From: Pseudalkalibacillus hwajinpoensis
GTDB lineage: Bacteria > Bacillota > Bacilli > Bacillales > Guptibacillaceae
Assembly: GCF_039851965.1 (NCBI RefSeq)
Contig: NZ_CP156674.1
Span: 2,976,001 to 3,040,000 of the forward strand
Direction: 5' to 3'
Length of the DNA stretch: 64,000 nt
Shown piece after piece: positions 34,866 to 47,244 of the stretch. Each line of letters begins with the position of its first letter. The stretch's first letter is position 1. The position numbers were made by a program, and so were the translations under genes. The notes beneath the pieces were generated by a model. The model was not told the origin of the DNA, did no database searches, and saw nothing but the letters and a program-made list of their open reading frames with translations.

Positions 34866-35771
34866 GTGAGTGAACAATGGATCTACCTTAACGGAGAATT
34901 TGTGAAGAAAGAAGATGCCAAAGTATCAGTTTATGATCATGGCTTCCTCTATGGCGATGGGGTGTTCGAAGGGATTCGCATGTATGACGGTAATGTATTC
35001 AGATTAGAACATCATTTGCAACGCCTATATGATTCAGCTCATTCAATTATGCTAAAAATCACACACACAATGGAGGAAATGACTGATATTATTGTGCAAA
35101 CACTGAAGAAGAATAACCTTCAGGATGCATACATCCGTATCGTTGTATCTCGTGGAGTCGGTAACCTCGGTCTAGATCCATTCACATGTAAGGAACCTCA
35201 AGTGATTGTTATTGCAGAATCACTGGCCTTGTTCCCTAAGCATTTATATGAAACAGGGATTGAGATTGTAACGGTAGCAAGTCGGAGAAATCGTTCGGAT
35301 GTGTTGAGTCCGAAGGTTAAATCATTAAACTACCTGAACAATATCCTTGTTAAAATCGAAGCGAATTTAGCTGGCGTAAGCGAAGCCCTGATGCTGAATG
35401 ACCAGGGATATGTTGCTGAAGGGTCGGCTGATAATATATTTATTGTCAAAGGTAACGTCATCAAGACACCACCGGGTTACGTTGGAGCACTTGAAGGCAT
35501 TACGAGAAATGCCATTATGGAGCTTGCCAGGAAGAAAGGTTACGACATGAGAGAAGAGACGTTTACGAGACATGATGTTTATGTTGCGGATGAAGTGTTC
35601 TTAACGGGAACAGCTGCAGAAGTCATTGCAGTCGTCAAAGTAGATGGACGTGAAATTGGCGAAGCGAAGCCAGGTAAAACAACCAATCAGTTGCTTAATG
35701 CGTTTCGTGAGATTGTAACGGTAGATGGTGTTAGTGTGTATCCTTCTAAAAGTGATGTGCAGGCAGGTTAA
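34866..35771 (+). CDS. ilvE: Branched-chain amino acid aminotransferase
   Basis: 301-residue fold-type IV PLP enzyme: YDHGFLYGDGVFEGIRMY, GNLGLDPFTC, the PLP-Lys in VKSLNYLNN (near residue 160) and GTAAEVIAVVKVDGR. It makes or degrades Ile, Val and Leu. GTG at 34866 has AAAGGAG eight bases upstream; the frame start at 34857 overlaps the SD. It is upstream of, and not under, the T-box that controls ilvB onward, and has its own long leader. Confidence 0.93.
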   Translation: MSEQWIYLNGEFVKKEDAKVSVYDHGFLYGDGVFEGIRMYDGNVFRLEHHLQRLYDSAHSIMLKITHTMEEMTDIIVQTLKKNNLQDAYIRIVVSRGVGNLGLDPFTCKEPQVIVIAESLALFPKHLYETGIEIVTVASRRNRSDVLSPKVKSLNYLNNILVKIEANLAGVSEALMLNDQGYVAEGSADNIFIVKGNVIKTPPGYVGALEGITRNAIMELARKKGYDMREETFTRHDVYVADEVFLTGTAAEVIAVVKVDGREIGEAKPGKTTNQLLNAFREIVTVDGVSVYPSKSDVQAG

Positions 35772-35790
35772 GCACGATGAATTAAATAAC

Positions 35791-36077
35791 GAAAAATCGA
35801 TGACGAGGTAAAAGATGCAGGAATTGGTAATGACCAGAGAGCCGGTATGGTGGAAGCCGGTATTACCCCCTGCATCGACATCCCCTCTGAGTGTTGATCT
35901 GAAATAAGCATGCTAGGATCAGCCAGGTGTTCTTAAACACTTGTTATTTAAAAGAGCAGCATATGCTGCTCATGAGGCGACAATTTTTATCCTTGTCGTA
36001 AAGTAGGGTGGTACCGTGAAGTCTTTTCGCCCCTATGGACCGTAAGTTGCGGCGTAGGGATGAGAAGGCTTTTTTTA
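35791..36077 (+). promoter_or_regulatory. T-box leader of the ilv-leu operon
   Basis: Conserved T-box AGGGTGGTACCG at 36005-36016 (UGGU pairs with an uncharged tRNA ending ACCA), Stem I with GAGG/CCTC and GATGCAGG/CCTGCATC helices, and a terminator of about 17 bp with T7 (36021-36077). The specifier loop reads GAC-ATC-C, so the codon is probably ATC (Ile) at 35880-35882, unlike the CTC (Leu) of B. subtilis ilv-leu; this reading is inference. Uncharged tRNA should allow readthrough into ilvB. Confidence 0.93.
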
Positions 36078-36144
36078 TACGCTATTCCTAATCAGAAATT
36101 GAAAGTTGGCAGGTAAGACAATAAAGCAATTGGAGGGTATGAGT

Positions 36145-37860
36145 ATGCGGGCGAAGGCGAAACCAGAAGCCGAAGCGGTAACAGAGGAAGTGACCGGGGC
36201 AGATGTTTTAATTCATTCGTTAAAGAAGGAGAATGTTGAAATCCTCTTCGGATATCCAGGAGGCGCAGTGCTTCCACTTTACGATGCACTGTATCGATCA
36301 CCTATTAAACACATCCTATCAAAGCATGAGCAGGGATCCATTCATGCTGCTGAAGGATACGCAAGAGTCAGCGGAAAACCCGGAGTTGTCATTGCAACAT
36401 CCGGACCAGGAGCTACTAACCTTGTAACCGGAATTACGGATGCCATGATGGATTCGTTGCCACTTGTTATTTTTACAGGGCAGGTTGCAAGTACAGTAAT
36501 CGGTACAGACGCTTTTCAAGAAGCTGACATTATGGGGATCACGGCGCCAATTACAAAGCACAATTATCAGGTGCGGGACGTTCAGGACCTGCCGAGAATT
36601 ATTAAAGAAGCATTCCATATTGCTACGACAGGACGTCCCGGTCCAGTTCTTGTTGATATTCCTAAGGATGTGGCAAACCAAACCATATCCCCCGACTATG
36701 ATTCTACTATTCATTTGCCAGGCTACCAGCCAACATTCTCACCTAATATCCTGCAAATCAAAAAGCTTGCAGATGCGGTTGGGCAGGCAAAAAAACCGGT
36801 TATCTTAGCCGGTGCGGGTATCCTCCATGCCAATGCTGGAAAAGAACTACTATCATTTACAGAAAAAAATAAGATCCCGGTTGTAAATACGCTTCTTGGG
36901 TTAGGGAGCTATCCAGGCAAACATTCGCTCTTCCTTGGAATGGGGGGCATGCATGGGACGTATACAGCAAATATGGCGCTATATGAATGTGATTTACTGA
37001 TTTCCATTGGCGCACGGTTTGATGATCGGTTAACAGGAAATCTTGCTCACTTTGCTAAGAATGCGATAGTTGCTCACATCGATGTAGATCCGGCTGAAAT
37101 AGGAAAAAATGTACCAACGCAAATCCCGATCGTTTCCGATGCAAGAGAAGCGCTCAAGAAACTAATTGATGTTGAGACTGAAACGCCTGATACAGAAGAG
37201 TGGTTAAATCACCTAACAGAGAACAGTAAAAAATATCCTCTCTGGAAAAAGGTCAATACAGAAGAGTTTTTACCTCAGCGGGTTGTCGAACTTGTTCATG
37301 AACATACAAAGGGAGACGCCATTGTAACTACAGATGTCGGACAGCATCAAATGTGGGCAGCTCAATATTATGCTTTCACAGATGCCAATCGATGGGTTAC
37401 ATCCGGAGGACTAGGAACTATGGGCTTTGGCTTTCCTGCTGCGGTTGGTGCCCAGCTAGCGTTTCCAGAACAAACTGTTGTATCTCTAACAGGTGACGGT
37501 GGTTTCCAGATGACTCTACAGGAACTTTCAACACTGCAGGAGCTGAACCTGCCCGTCAAAATCGTGATCATGAACAATCAATCTCTTGGAATGGTAAGGC
37601 AGTGGCAGGAAGCATTTTATGAAGAGCGTTATTCTCATTCTTTGATTCCTGTTCAGCCAGATTTTGTCAAACTGGGCGAGGCATATGGTATTAAATCATA
37701 TAAAGTGTCCACAGAGGAAGAAGCTAATGCTGTTTTTGAAGAAGCATTTTCACACCGCGATCCGGTGCTGATTGACTGTAGAGTGAGTGGGAAAGAAAAT
37801 GTGTATCCAATGATTGCGCCTGGTAAAGGGCTTCATCAGATGATTGGGGTGAAACCATGA
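36145..37860 (+). CDS. ilvB: Acetolactate synthase large subunit
   Basis: 571-residue ThDP enzyme: [31 protein letters not shown] with the ThDP Glu, [14 protein letters not shown] region and the ThDP-binding [12 protein letters not shown]...NNQSLGMV. It condenses pyruvate with pyruvate or 2-oxobutyrate. ATG 36145 stands eight bases from GGAGG; earlier in-frame starts are too close or lack an SD. First gene behind the T-box. Confidence 0.96.
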   Translation: MRAKAKPEAEAVTEEVTGADVLIHSLKKENVEILFGYPGGAVLPLYDALYRSPIKHILSKHEQGSIHAAEGYARVSGKPGVVIATSGPGATNLVTGITDAMMDSLPLVIFTGQVASTVIGTDAFQEADIMGITAPITKHNYQVRDVQDLPRIIKEAFHIATTGRPGPVLVDIPKDVANQTISPDYDSTIHLPGYQPTFSPNILQIKKLADAVGQAKKPVILAGAGILHANAGKELLSFTEKNKIPVVNTLLGLGSYPGKHSLFLGMGGMHGTYTANMALYECDLLISIGARFDDRLTGNLAHFAKNAIVAHIDVDPAEIGKNVPTQIPIVSDAREALKKLIDVETETPDTEEWLNHLTENSKKYPLWKKVNTEEFLPQRVVELVHEHTKGDAIVTTDVGQHQMWAAQYYAFTDANRWVTSGGLGTMGFGFPAAVGAQLAFPEQTVVSLTGDGGFQMTLQELSTLQELNLPVKIVIMNNQSLGMVRQWQEAFYEERYSHSLIPVQPDFVKLGEAYGIKSYKVSTEEEANAVFEEAFSHRDPVLIDCRVSGKENVYPMIAPGKGLHQMIGVKP

Positions 37861-38378
37861 AACGAATCGTAACCGCCACAGTGATTAATCAGAGCGGTGT
37901 TCTAAATCGCATCACCGGCCTGATGACGAAGCGGCAGTTTAATATTGAAAGCATTACAGTTGGCCACACCGAAACAGAAGGTATTTCTAAAATGACTTTT
38001 GTTGTCAATGTGGATGGAGATGGGAAAATTGAGCAGCTGATTAAACAACTTAATAAGCAAATCGATGTTCTCAAGGTTTCAGATATAACAGATCAAGCGA
38101 TTGTAGTACGAGAGCTTGCCTTAATTAAAGTGATCAGCAATGCACAAATCAGAAGTGAAATCTCAGGGATCATTGAACCTTTCAGGGCTTCCATTATTGA
38201 TGTGAGTCGTGAAAGCATAACGGTTCAAGTTACAGGGAATTCCGACAAAATTGAAGCGATTCTTGATCTTCTTCGTCCTTATGGAATTAAGGAAATGGTT
38301 CGAACAGGGATCACAGCTTTCCCAAGGGGAAGCCAGAAATCAGTTACTGATCTGAAACAGTACTCTATATTAAATTAA
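37857..38378 (+). CDS. ilvN: Acetolactate synthase small subunit
   Basis: 173-residue regulatory subunit with an N-terminal ACT domain ([28 protein letters not shown]) and the C-terminal ALS-SS region. It gives valine feedback control and activates IlvB. Overlaps ilvB by four bases (ATGA), so translation is coupled. Called ilvH in B. subtilis. Confidence 0.95.
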   Translation: MKRIVTATVINQSGVLNRITGLMTKRQFNIESITVGHTETEGISKMTFVVNVDGDGKIEQLIKQLNKQIDVLKVSDITDQAIVVRELALIKVISNAQIRSEISGIIEPFRASIIDVSRESITVQVTGNSDKIEAILDLLRPYGIKEMVRTGITAFPRGSQKSVTDLKQYSILN

Positions 38379-38414
38379 CCAATTAACCATTAAAACCAAA
38401 TTGAGAAGGGATGA

Positions 38415-40974
<2,560 letters not shown>

Positions 40975-40990
40975 CAGGGAGGTTAGAAGG

Positions 40991-42097
40991 ATGAAGAGAA
41001 AAGTTGCGGTATTACCCGGTGATGGAATTGGCAAAGAAGTAATGGAGGGAACGATGAAGGTTCTCAATGCCGTGGCAGATCGATTTGGCCATACGTTTGA
41101 ATTTCATAAAGCGAGGATCGGAGGGGCAGCTATTGATGAAGATGGCCAGCCTCTACCAGATGAAACGCTTCGCATCTGTAAAGAAAGCGATGCTGTTCTT
41201 TTAGGTGCTGTAGGTGGTCCTCAGTGGGAAAACCTTCCCGGTCATCTTCGTCCTGAACGAGGTCTTCTTGGTATTCGAAAGGAGCTTGGCTTATTTGCGA
41301 ACCTTCGTCCTGTTACTGCCTTTGATAGTTTATTAGACGCCTCTCCGCTTAAAGCGGATCGAATCAAAGGTGTTGATATGTTGATCGTAAGAGAGCTAAC
41401 AGGAGGATTATACTTCGGTACCCCGAGTGAACGCCGAAAAGATGGTAACGAAGTTGTTGATACGCTTCATTATACAAGATCTGAAATTGAGCGCATTGTC
41501 GATCAGGGCTTTGAAGCAGCAAAGAAAAGACGTCAGAAGCTAACAAGTGTCGACAAAGCTAATGTTCTTGAATCCAGTCGAATGTGGCGTGAGATTGTGG
41601 AAGAAAAATCCAAGGCGTATCCTGAGGTAGAAGTGGAGCATATGCTTGTTGATGCTGCAGCAATGAAACTGGTTCAGCATCCAGCATACTTTGATGTGAT
41701 TGTAACGGAAAATCTTTTTGGAGATATTCTTAGTGACGAAGCTTCTATGATTACAGGCTCACTTGGAATGCTGCCTTCTGCTAGCTTACGTAGTGATGGA
41801 TATGGGATGTATGAGCCAGTTCATGGATCAGCGCCTGACATCGCAGGAAAGAATCTTGCCAACCCGCTTGCCATGATTTTATCGGGAGCGATGATGCTAA
41901 AGTACTCTTTCCAAATGTATGAAGAAGCGGATGCTATTGAGAAAGCCGTGAAGGAAGTACTTGATGCCGGTTATTTCACAAGTGACATTGCTGGCAGAGG
42001 AGCAAACGCGCTAAGTACAGATAGAATGGTCAAACAAGTAATTTTTCAACTAGAAGAAGATAATGCGACTGCAGGAATTATGGAGGCATATGCCTAA
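40991..42097 (+). CDS. leuB: 3-isopropylmalate dehydrogenase
   Basis: 368 residues: AVLPGDGIGKEVMEG, LLGAVGGPQWE, FANLRPV, RELTGGLYFG, VDKANVLESSRMWREIV and EPVHGSAPDIAGKNLANPLA, all typical of LeuB. NAD-dependent oxidation/decarboxylation of 3-isopropylmalate. RBS GGGAGG, 16 bases after leuA. Confidence 0.97.
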   Translation: MKRKVAVLPGDGIGKEVMEGTMKVLNAVADRFGHTFEFHKARIGGAAIDEDGQPLPDETLRICKESDAVLLGAVGGPQWENLPGHLRPERGLLGIRKELGLFANLRPVTAFDSLLDASPLKADRIKGVDMLIVRELTGGLYFGTPSERRKDGNEVVDTLHYTRSEIERIVDQGFEAAKKRRQKLTSVDKANVLESSRMWREIVEEKSKAYPEVEVEHMLVDAAAMKLVQHPAYFDVIVTENLFGDILSDEASMITGSLGMLPSASLRSDGYGMYEPVHGSAPDIAGKNLANPLAMILSGAMMLKYSFQMYEEADAIEKAVKEVLDAGYFTSDIAGRGANALSTDRMVKQVIFQLEEDNATAGIMEAYA

Positions 42098-42128
42098 CAA
42101 GATGACAAAAGGGTAGAGGAGGATGGGT

Positions 42129-43541
42129 GTGGAGCCGAAAACAATTATCGAAAAGATCTGGGATAAGCACGTTGTGCATAGAGAAGAAGGTAGTCCAGAC
42201 CTTCTATATATTGACTTGCATTTAGTCCATGAAGTTACTTCTCCGCAGGCTTTTGAAGGTCTGCGGATGAATAACCGACGAGTGAGAAGACCCGATTTAA
42301 CATTCGCAACGATGGACCATAACGTTCCAACAATTGCCCGTCATATTATTAATGACCCGGTATCGAAGGTGCAAATGGAAAAGCTTGAAGAAAATTGTAA
42401 CGAATTTGGAGTTGAAATTGCCGATATTAACCATCCTGATCAGGGAATTGTCCACGTTATTGGACCTGAGCTTGGCTTAACCCAGCCAGGTAAAACCATC
42501 GTTTGTGGTGATAGCCATACGTCCACACACGGTGCCTTCGGTGCCCTTGCTTTTGGGATCGGAACGAGTGAAGTCGAGCATGTCCTATCAACACAAACAC
42601 TCTGGCAATCCAGGCCCAAAACCATTGAATTACGAGTGAAAGGAAGATTGGGAGCTGGTGTAACCGCCAAAGACTTGATTCTTGCTGTGATCGCGAAGTT
42701 TGGCGTGAATGCAGGAACAGGGGCGGTGCTTGAATATACGGGCGAAGCGATTCGAAACATGACGATGGAAGAACGAATGACGGTTTGCAATATGTCCATT
42801 GAAGCAGGAGCTAAAGCGGGATTAATTAGTCCGGATGAAACAACGTTTAACTATTTAAAGGGAAAACGTCATGTGCCATCTGGAGAAGCATTTGATGAAG
42901 CTGTTTCAGAATGGAAAAAGCTCGCAACGGATCCGGATGCAAAATACGATGAAGTTCTGGAAATTTTTGCAGATGAAATTGAGCCTCAGGTCACATGGGG
43001 AACAAATCCTTCGATGGGATCTTCTGTTTATGCAAGAGTTCCATTTCCAGAAGACTATAAGGACCCAGGTGATCAAAAAGCCATTAAGCAGGCTTTAGCT
43101 TATATGGACCTTAAGCCTGGTACCCCGATACAAAATATTGATATTCAATATGTCTTTATCGGTTCATGTACTAATTCTCGTCTAAGTGATTTAAGAGCTG
43201 CTGCTGAAATTGTACGAGGCCGTAAAGTGCACCATAGCGTGACAGCCCTTGTTGTACCTGGATCAAAATCCGTTAAAGATGCTGCCGAAGCAGAAGGTCT
43301 GGATGATGTCTTTAAAGAAGCAGGCTTTGAATGGCGTGAAGCCGGTTGTAGCATGTGCCTGGCTATGAATGATGATATCGTTCCACCTGGTGAACGCTGT
43401 GCCTCAACATCCAATCGGAACTTTGAAGGTCGTCAGGGAAATGGCGCTAGAACGCATCTAGTTAGTCCAGCTATGGCTGCAGCGGCTGCAATCGAAGGTA
43501 GATTTACAGATGCTAGAAAAGTAAAACCTCTTGTCGTTTGA
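42129..43541 (+). CDS. leuC: 3-isopropylmalate dehydratase large subunit
   Basis: 470-residue aconitase-family subunit: [41 protein letters not shown], and Fe-S Cys residues in [14 protein letters not shown] and [14 protein letters not shown] 42129 (six bases from GGAGG) is chosen because ATG 42123 touches the SD; the start [11 protein letters not shown] fits the family. Works with LeuD. Confidence 0.95.
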   Translation: MEPKTIIEKIWDKHVVHREEGSPDLLYIDLHLVHEVTSPQAFEGLRMNNRRVRRPDLTFATMDHNVPTIARHIINDPVSKVQMEKLEENCNEFGVEIADINHPDQGIVHVIGPELGLTQPGKTIVCGDSHTSTHGAFGALAFGIGTSEVEHVLSTQTLWQSRPKTIELRVKGRLGAGVTAKDLILAVIAKFGVNAGTGAVLEYTGEAIRNMTMEERMTVCNMSIEAGAKAGLISPDETTFNYLKGKRHVPSGEAFDEAVSEWKKLATDPDAKYDEVLEIFADEIEPQVTWGTNPSMGSSVYARVPFPEDYKDPGDQKAIKQALAYMDLKPGTPIQNIDIQYVFIGSCTNSRLSDLRAAAEIVRGRKVHHSVTALVVPGSKSVKDAAEAEGLDDVFKEAGFEWREAGCSMCLAMNDDIVPPGERCASTSNRNFEGRQGNGARTHLVSPAMAAAAAIEGRFTDARKVKPLVV

Positions 43542-43556
43542 AAGGAGTGAGGAGTC

Positions 43557-44147
43557 CTGGAACCAATTAATGAATATACAGGTGTGGTTTACCCTCTTGA
43601 GAAGGTAAATGTAGATACAGATCAGATTATTCCAAAGCAATTCTTGAAGCGGATCGAACGTCAGGGATTCGGTCAGTTTCTTTTCTACAACTGGCGATTC
43701 GATGACGATGGCAATCCCCGCTCAGACTTCAATTTAAATGAAGACCAGTATAGGGATGCTACGATTCTAGTAGCCGGTAAAAATTTCGGCTGCGGCTCCT
43801 CACGAGAGCATGCGCCATGGGCTCTGCTTGATTATGGATTCAGAGTTGTTATCGCCCCAAGCTTTGCTGATATTTTCTATAATAACTGTGTGAAAAACGG
43901 AATCCTTCCGATTGCGCTTCCTCAGGAAACGATCACAGAACTTTTTTCGAAGTCGAAAAATGGGTACCAGCTCAGTGTTCAGCTAGAGCAACAGCAAGTC
44001 AGTGATGGAAATGGACTTTCGGCTTCATTTGAAATCGATCCTTACTGGAAAGAAATGCTCTTAAACGGTTGGGATGAAGTATCTCGTACACTGTCACTTG
44101 AAGAGAAAATCAGTCAATATGAAGAAAAACAATATGTGGGAGAGTGA
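43557..44147 (+). CDS. leuD: 3-isopropylmalate dehydratase small subunit (CTG start)
   Basis: 196-residue swivel-domain subunit: NVDTDQIIPKQFLKRIER, GKNFGCGSSREHAPWAL, VIAPSFADIFYNNC. Only codons GTC and CTG stand between the upstream in-frame stop TGA (43548-43550) and the family start; CTG at 43557 lies nine bases after AAAGGAG and yields MEPINEYTG, matching LeuD N-termini. The next standard start, GTG 43584, has no SD and would remove conserved sequence. CTG is therefore the likely start codon. Confidence 0.88.
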   Translation: MEPINEYTGVVYPLEKVNVDTDQIIPKQFLKRIERQGFGQFLFYNWRFDDDGNPRSDFNLNEDQYRDATILVAGKNFGCGSSREHAPWALLDYGFRVVIAPSFADIFYNNCVKNGILPIALPQETITELFSKSKNGYQLSVQLEQQQVSDGNGLSASFEIDPYWKEMLLNGWDEVSRTLSLEEKISQYEEKQYVGE

Positions 44148-45154
44148 ATGATCTTGGGAATTATCAGGAGAAATATGGCGTTGACGTTGTAAGTGCAATG
44201 GAGAATCTGCTCCAGGCGGTCCATCGAACACCGCTTCAGCAGTCTAAAACATTAAATGATCGAACAAATAAAGATGTGTTCTTGAAAATGGAGAACCTGC
44301 AGCGCACGGGATCCTTTAAGCTCCGAGGTGCTTACAACAAAGTATCAAGACTCACGGACCTTGAAGCTGCTCGTGGCATTGTTGCAGCTTCTGCTGGAAA
44401 TCATGCACAGGGAGTAGCCCTCGCTGCAAATGAACGAGGGATCAAATCTAAAATATTTATGCCTGCACAAACACCTATCAGTAAAATCGAGGCTACCCGC
44501 TCTTATGGTGCAGAAATTGTTCTCGAAGGGGATTCTTACAACGAAGCCTTTGCAGGGGCACAGTGCGAGCAGAAAGAGCGTGGAGCCACCTTCGTCCATG
44601 CGTTTGACGATCCTGACGTTATGGCAGGTCAGGGAACAGTAGCGCTTGAAATGATGCAGCAATGCCCCGATCTGGACGTGATTCTTGTCCCGGTAGGAGG
44701 CGGTGGCCTACTAGCTGGTATGGCACTCGCAATGAAATCATATTTCCCCCACGTTAAGATCATCGGAGTTCAGGCAGCTGAAGCATCTGCTACATGGAAT
44801 CGTTATAAAGGTGCCGGGCCGAAAGTGCTACAATCGGTAAAGTCGATTGCAGACGGCATTTCTGTTAAAGAACCCGGGAAACTAACGTATCCGATTATTG
44901 ATCATCTCGTTGATGATATGTTAACTGTGTCAGAAGAGGAAATTGCAACCGCCATTCTATTTATGCTCGAGAGACATAAAACCCTTGTAGAAGGTGCTGG
45001 TGCTGCTTCACTTGCTGCTGTTCTTTTCAAATCAGGAAGAATTAATGGCGAGAAGATTGGATCAGTTATTAGTGGCGGTAACGCAGATATTGATAAGCTT
45101 CCCTCATATAAACTCCTTGCACAGCGTGCAAAAACCATCAGAAAAATTAGCTGA
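44144..45154 (+). CDS. ilvA: Threonine dehydratase, short form without ACT domain
   Basis: 336-residue fold-type II PLP enzyme: [15 protein letters not shown] with PLP-Lys, [24 protein letters not shown] (phosphate loop), [11 protein letters not shown] and [10 protein letters not shown]. It deaminates threonine to 2-oxobutyrate for isoleucine. It ends after the catalytic domain; the C-terminal ACT-like domain of B. subtilis IlvA (about 85 residues) is absent, so isoleucine feedback may be lacking. Starts with GTG overlapping the leuD stop by four bases. Last gene of the operon. Confidence 0.92.
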   Translation: MNDLGNYQEKYGVDVVSAMENLLQAVHRTPLQQSKTLNDRTNKDVFLKMENLQRTGSFKLRGAYNKVSRLTDLEAARGIVAASAGNHAQGVALAANERGIKSKIFMPAQTPISKIEATRSYGAEIVLEGDSYNEAFAGAQCEQKERGATFVHAFDDPDVMAGQGTVALEMMQQCPDLDVILVPVGGGGLLAGMALAMKSYFPHVKIIGVQAAEASATWNRYKGAGPKVLQSVKSIADGISVKEPGKLTYPIIDHLVDDMLTVSEEEIATAILFMLERHKTLVEGAGAASLAAVLFKSGRINGEKIGSVISGGNADIDKLPSYKLLAQRAKTIRKIS

Positions 45155-45170
45155 TGGTTTTCATTTTGGA
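45131..45170 (+). terminator. Terminator of the ilv-leu operon
   Basis: AAAACCATCAG (45131-45141) and CTGATGGTTTT (45151-45161) followed by CATTTTGG; the left arm lies inside the end of ilvA. Confidence 0.75.
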
Positions 45171-45205
45171 ACATTTTTTGATTATTGTGACTTTTTGCTC
45201 AGTAA

Positions 45206-45234
45206 TTGACACTCATAAAGTACCATGCTAGAAT
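45206..45234 (+). promoter_or_regulatory. SigA promoter of metN-metP-metQ
   Basis: TTGACA (45206-45211), 17-base spacer, TAGAAT (45229-45234), about 45 bases before the third SAM riboswitch. Confidence 0.8.
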
Positions 45235-45278
45235 TCAATTTAGCACTTAACCAGAGTAAAGTAATTTCAATTTTATAT

Positions 45279-45441
45279 CTCTTATTCAGAGAGGTGGAGG
45301 GACTGGCCCTATGAAGCCCGGCAACCGTCGAACAACTTGTTTGAAAAGGTGCCAATTCCTGCAAAGCATATGCTTTGAGAAATGAGAGGAAGACATCGTT
45401 TATGACATGCCTTTCTGCTCACTGCAGGAAGGCATTTTTTA
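45279..45441 (+). promoter_or_regulatory. Third SAM-I riboswitch, before metN
   Basis: Aptamer about 45279-45388: P1 CTCTTATT/AATGAGAG, GAGGGACTGGCCC, ATGAAGCCCGGCAACC, AAAGGTGCCAATTCC. Terminator ATGCCTTTCTG/CAGGAAGGCAT with TTTTTT at 45407-45441. Methionine import is shut off at high SAM. Confidence 0.96.
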
Positions 45442-45539
45442 TAGAAACATATTTGTTAAGTCGTACCCGGGGTATGATAGGCAATAGGAATCAATCTAGC
45501 CTGGTTACTACCTGTAAATGTATAAAGGATGTGAGACAT

Positions 45540-46562
45540 GTGATTGAGCTAAAAAGTATCAAGAAAACGTTCTTCGCTAAATCAGGAAAGGTTGAGGCAG
45601 TTAAGGACGTGAATCTTTCAATAAAAAAAGGCGAAATATTCGGTGTGATTGGATACAGTGGTGCAGGTAAGAGCACACTTATACGAATGCTTAATCTTCT
45701 TGAGAGACCAACTGAAGGTACTGTTACAGTAGCTGGAAATAACTTGTCATCTTTAAAAGAAAAAGAGCTTCGATCAGCTAGACAAGATATAGGGATGATC
45801 TTTCAGCATTTTAACATTCTCTGGTCACGCACGGTGCGCGAAAACATTGCTTTCCCGCTTGAAATCTCAGGGGTTGGAAAGGAAAAGCGCAGTAAGCGAG
45901 TAGAAGAACTAATTAAACTTGTAGGGTTAGAAGGAAGAGAGAATGCTTACCCATCTCAATTGAGTGGGGGACAAAAGCAGCGTGTAGGGATTGCGAGGGC
46001 GCTTGCGAATAATCCAAAAGTTCTCCTTTGTGACGAGGCAACCTCAGCACTTGATCCTAAGACAACCGACAGTATTCTAGAGTTGTTAACTGAGATCAAT
46101 CAAAAACTGGGATTAACTATCGTTTTGATTACACATGAAATGCACGTCATTCGGAAGATCTGCCATCGAGTTGCAGTCATGGAGAGTGGGCGTGTAGTGG
46201 AAGAAGGATCAGTACTAGAAGTGTTTCATCATCCACAGGAACCCATTACGAAAGACTTCGTAAATCAACTAAGTGAACCAGAGGAAATGAAGGAATCGAT
46301 TGCACATCTGGCGGAGGATGCCGCTGGAGAACTTGTTCAGTTTACGTTCCTGAAAGGAAAGACAGGCTCACCGCTCGTGACTGAATTGGTTCGGAGGTAT
46401 GAGATCGAAGTGAATATTATTCAAGGGAAAATTTCTCATACTCAGGATGGTCCTTACGGAAAGCTTTCTGTCTTCCTGAAGGGTGAGCAGGCTGTCATAG
46501 ATGAAGCTCTTCGATATGTACGCAGCCAGGGAGTCGAAGCGGAGGTGATTACGAATGGCTGA
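45540..46562 (+). CDS. metN: Methionine ABC transporter ATP-binding protein
   Basis: 340-residue ATPase matching B. subtilis MetN: Walker A GYSGAGKST (about 38-46), LSGGQKQRVGIARALA, VLLCDEATSALDP, THEMHVIRKI, and the C-terminal ACT-like NIL domain (from about 265, NIIQGKISHTQDGPYG) that senses methionine. GTG at 45540 is the start giving MIELKSIKK; the open frame extends upstream into the leader without RBS. Overlaps metP by eight bases. Confidence 0.96.
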   Translation: MIELKSIKKTFFAKSGKVEAVKDVNLSIKKGEIFGVIGYSGAGKSTLIRMLNLLERPTEGTVTVAGNNLSSLKEKELRSARQDIGMIFQHFNILWSRTVRENIAFPLEISGVGKEKRSKRVEELIKLVGLEGRENAYPSQLSGGQKQRVGIARALANNPKVLLCDEATSALDPKTTDSILELLTEINQKLGLTIVLITHEMHVIRKICHRVAVMESGRVVEEGSVLEVFHHPQEPITKDFVNQLSEPEEMKESIAHLAEDAAGELVQFTFLKGKTGSPLVTELVRRYEIEVNIIQGKISHTQDGPYGKLSVFLKGEQAVIDEALRYVRSQGVEAEVITNG

Positions 46563-47223
46563 ATCTTTATTTCCGAACGTTTATTGGGAGAATATGTGGG
46601 AGGCAACCCTTCAAACAGTCTACATGACGGCAATCTCTGTAATTGCTACATTTATTCTGGGTATTTTACTCGGTCTACTATTATTTTTAACGGCACGAGG
46701 TAACATCTGGGAAAATAAGTACATCAATAGCGTAATAGCTGGAATTGTTAACCTGTTTCGATCGATTCCCTTTATTATTCTAATCATCTTGCTCATTCCT
46801 CTATCGGTATATATTATTGGTACGATGCTTGGTGCAAATGCTGCTTTACCAGCCCTGATTGCTGGTGCGGCTCCGTTCTACGCAAGAATGGTTGAAATTG
46901 CGTTAAGAGAGGTAGACAAAGGTGTTATTGAAGCCTCTCAATCCATGGGGGCCTCAAATGGGGAGATTGTTTTTAAGGTGCTCCTTCCAGAAGCCATGCC
47001 AGCCCTCATTTCAGGTATAACGGTTACGGCAATTGCACTTGTAAGCTACACAGCAATGGCTGGTGTCGTTGGAGCAGGTGGTCTTGGTAATCTTGCTTAC
47101 CTTGACGGGTTTCAGCGGAACAATCCAGATGTGACGTTAGTTGCTACTGTCCTCATATTAGTTATTGTTGCAATTCTCCAGATAGGTGGAGATCTTACAA
47201 CACGAGCAATAGATAAAAGGTAA
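46555..47223 (+). CDS. metP: Methionine ABC transporter permease
   Basis: 222-residue MetI-type permease with five membrane segments and the EAA loop GVIEASQSMGASNGEIVFKV. Partner of MetN and MetQ in D/L-methionine import. Known as metP in B. subtilis, metI in E. coli. GGAGG (in GGAGGTGATTACGA) inside metN supplies its SD. Confidence 0.95.
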   Translation: MAESLFPNVYWENMWEATLQTVYMTAISVIATFILGILLGLLLFLTARGNIWENKYINSVIAGIVNLFRSIPFIILIILLIPLSVYIIGTMLGANAALPALIAGAAPFYARMVEIALREVDKGVIEASQSMGASNGEIVFKVLLPEAMPALISGITVTAIALVSYTAMAGVVGAGGLGNLAYLDGFQRNNPDVTLVATVLILVIVAILQIGGDLTTRAIDKR

Positions 47224-47244
47224 TTAGAAGAAAAGGAGAGATTG

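Noticed and set aside
36319..36714. 131-codon minus-strand frame inside ilvB
   Set aside because: Antisense shadow of a highly conserved enzyme; no start signal.
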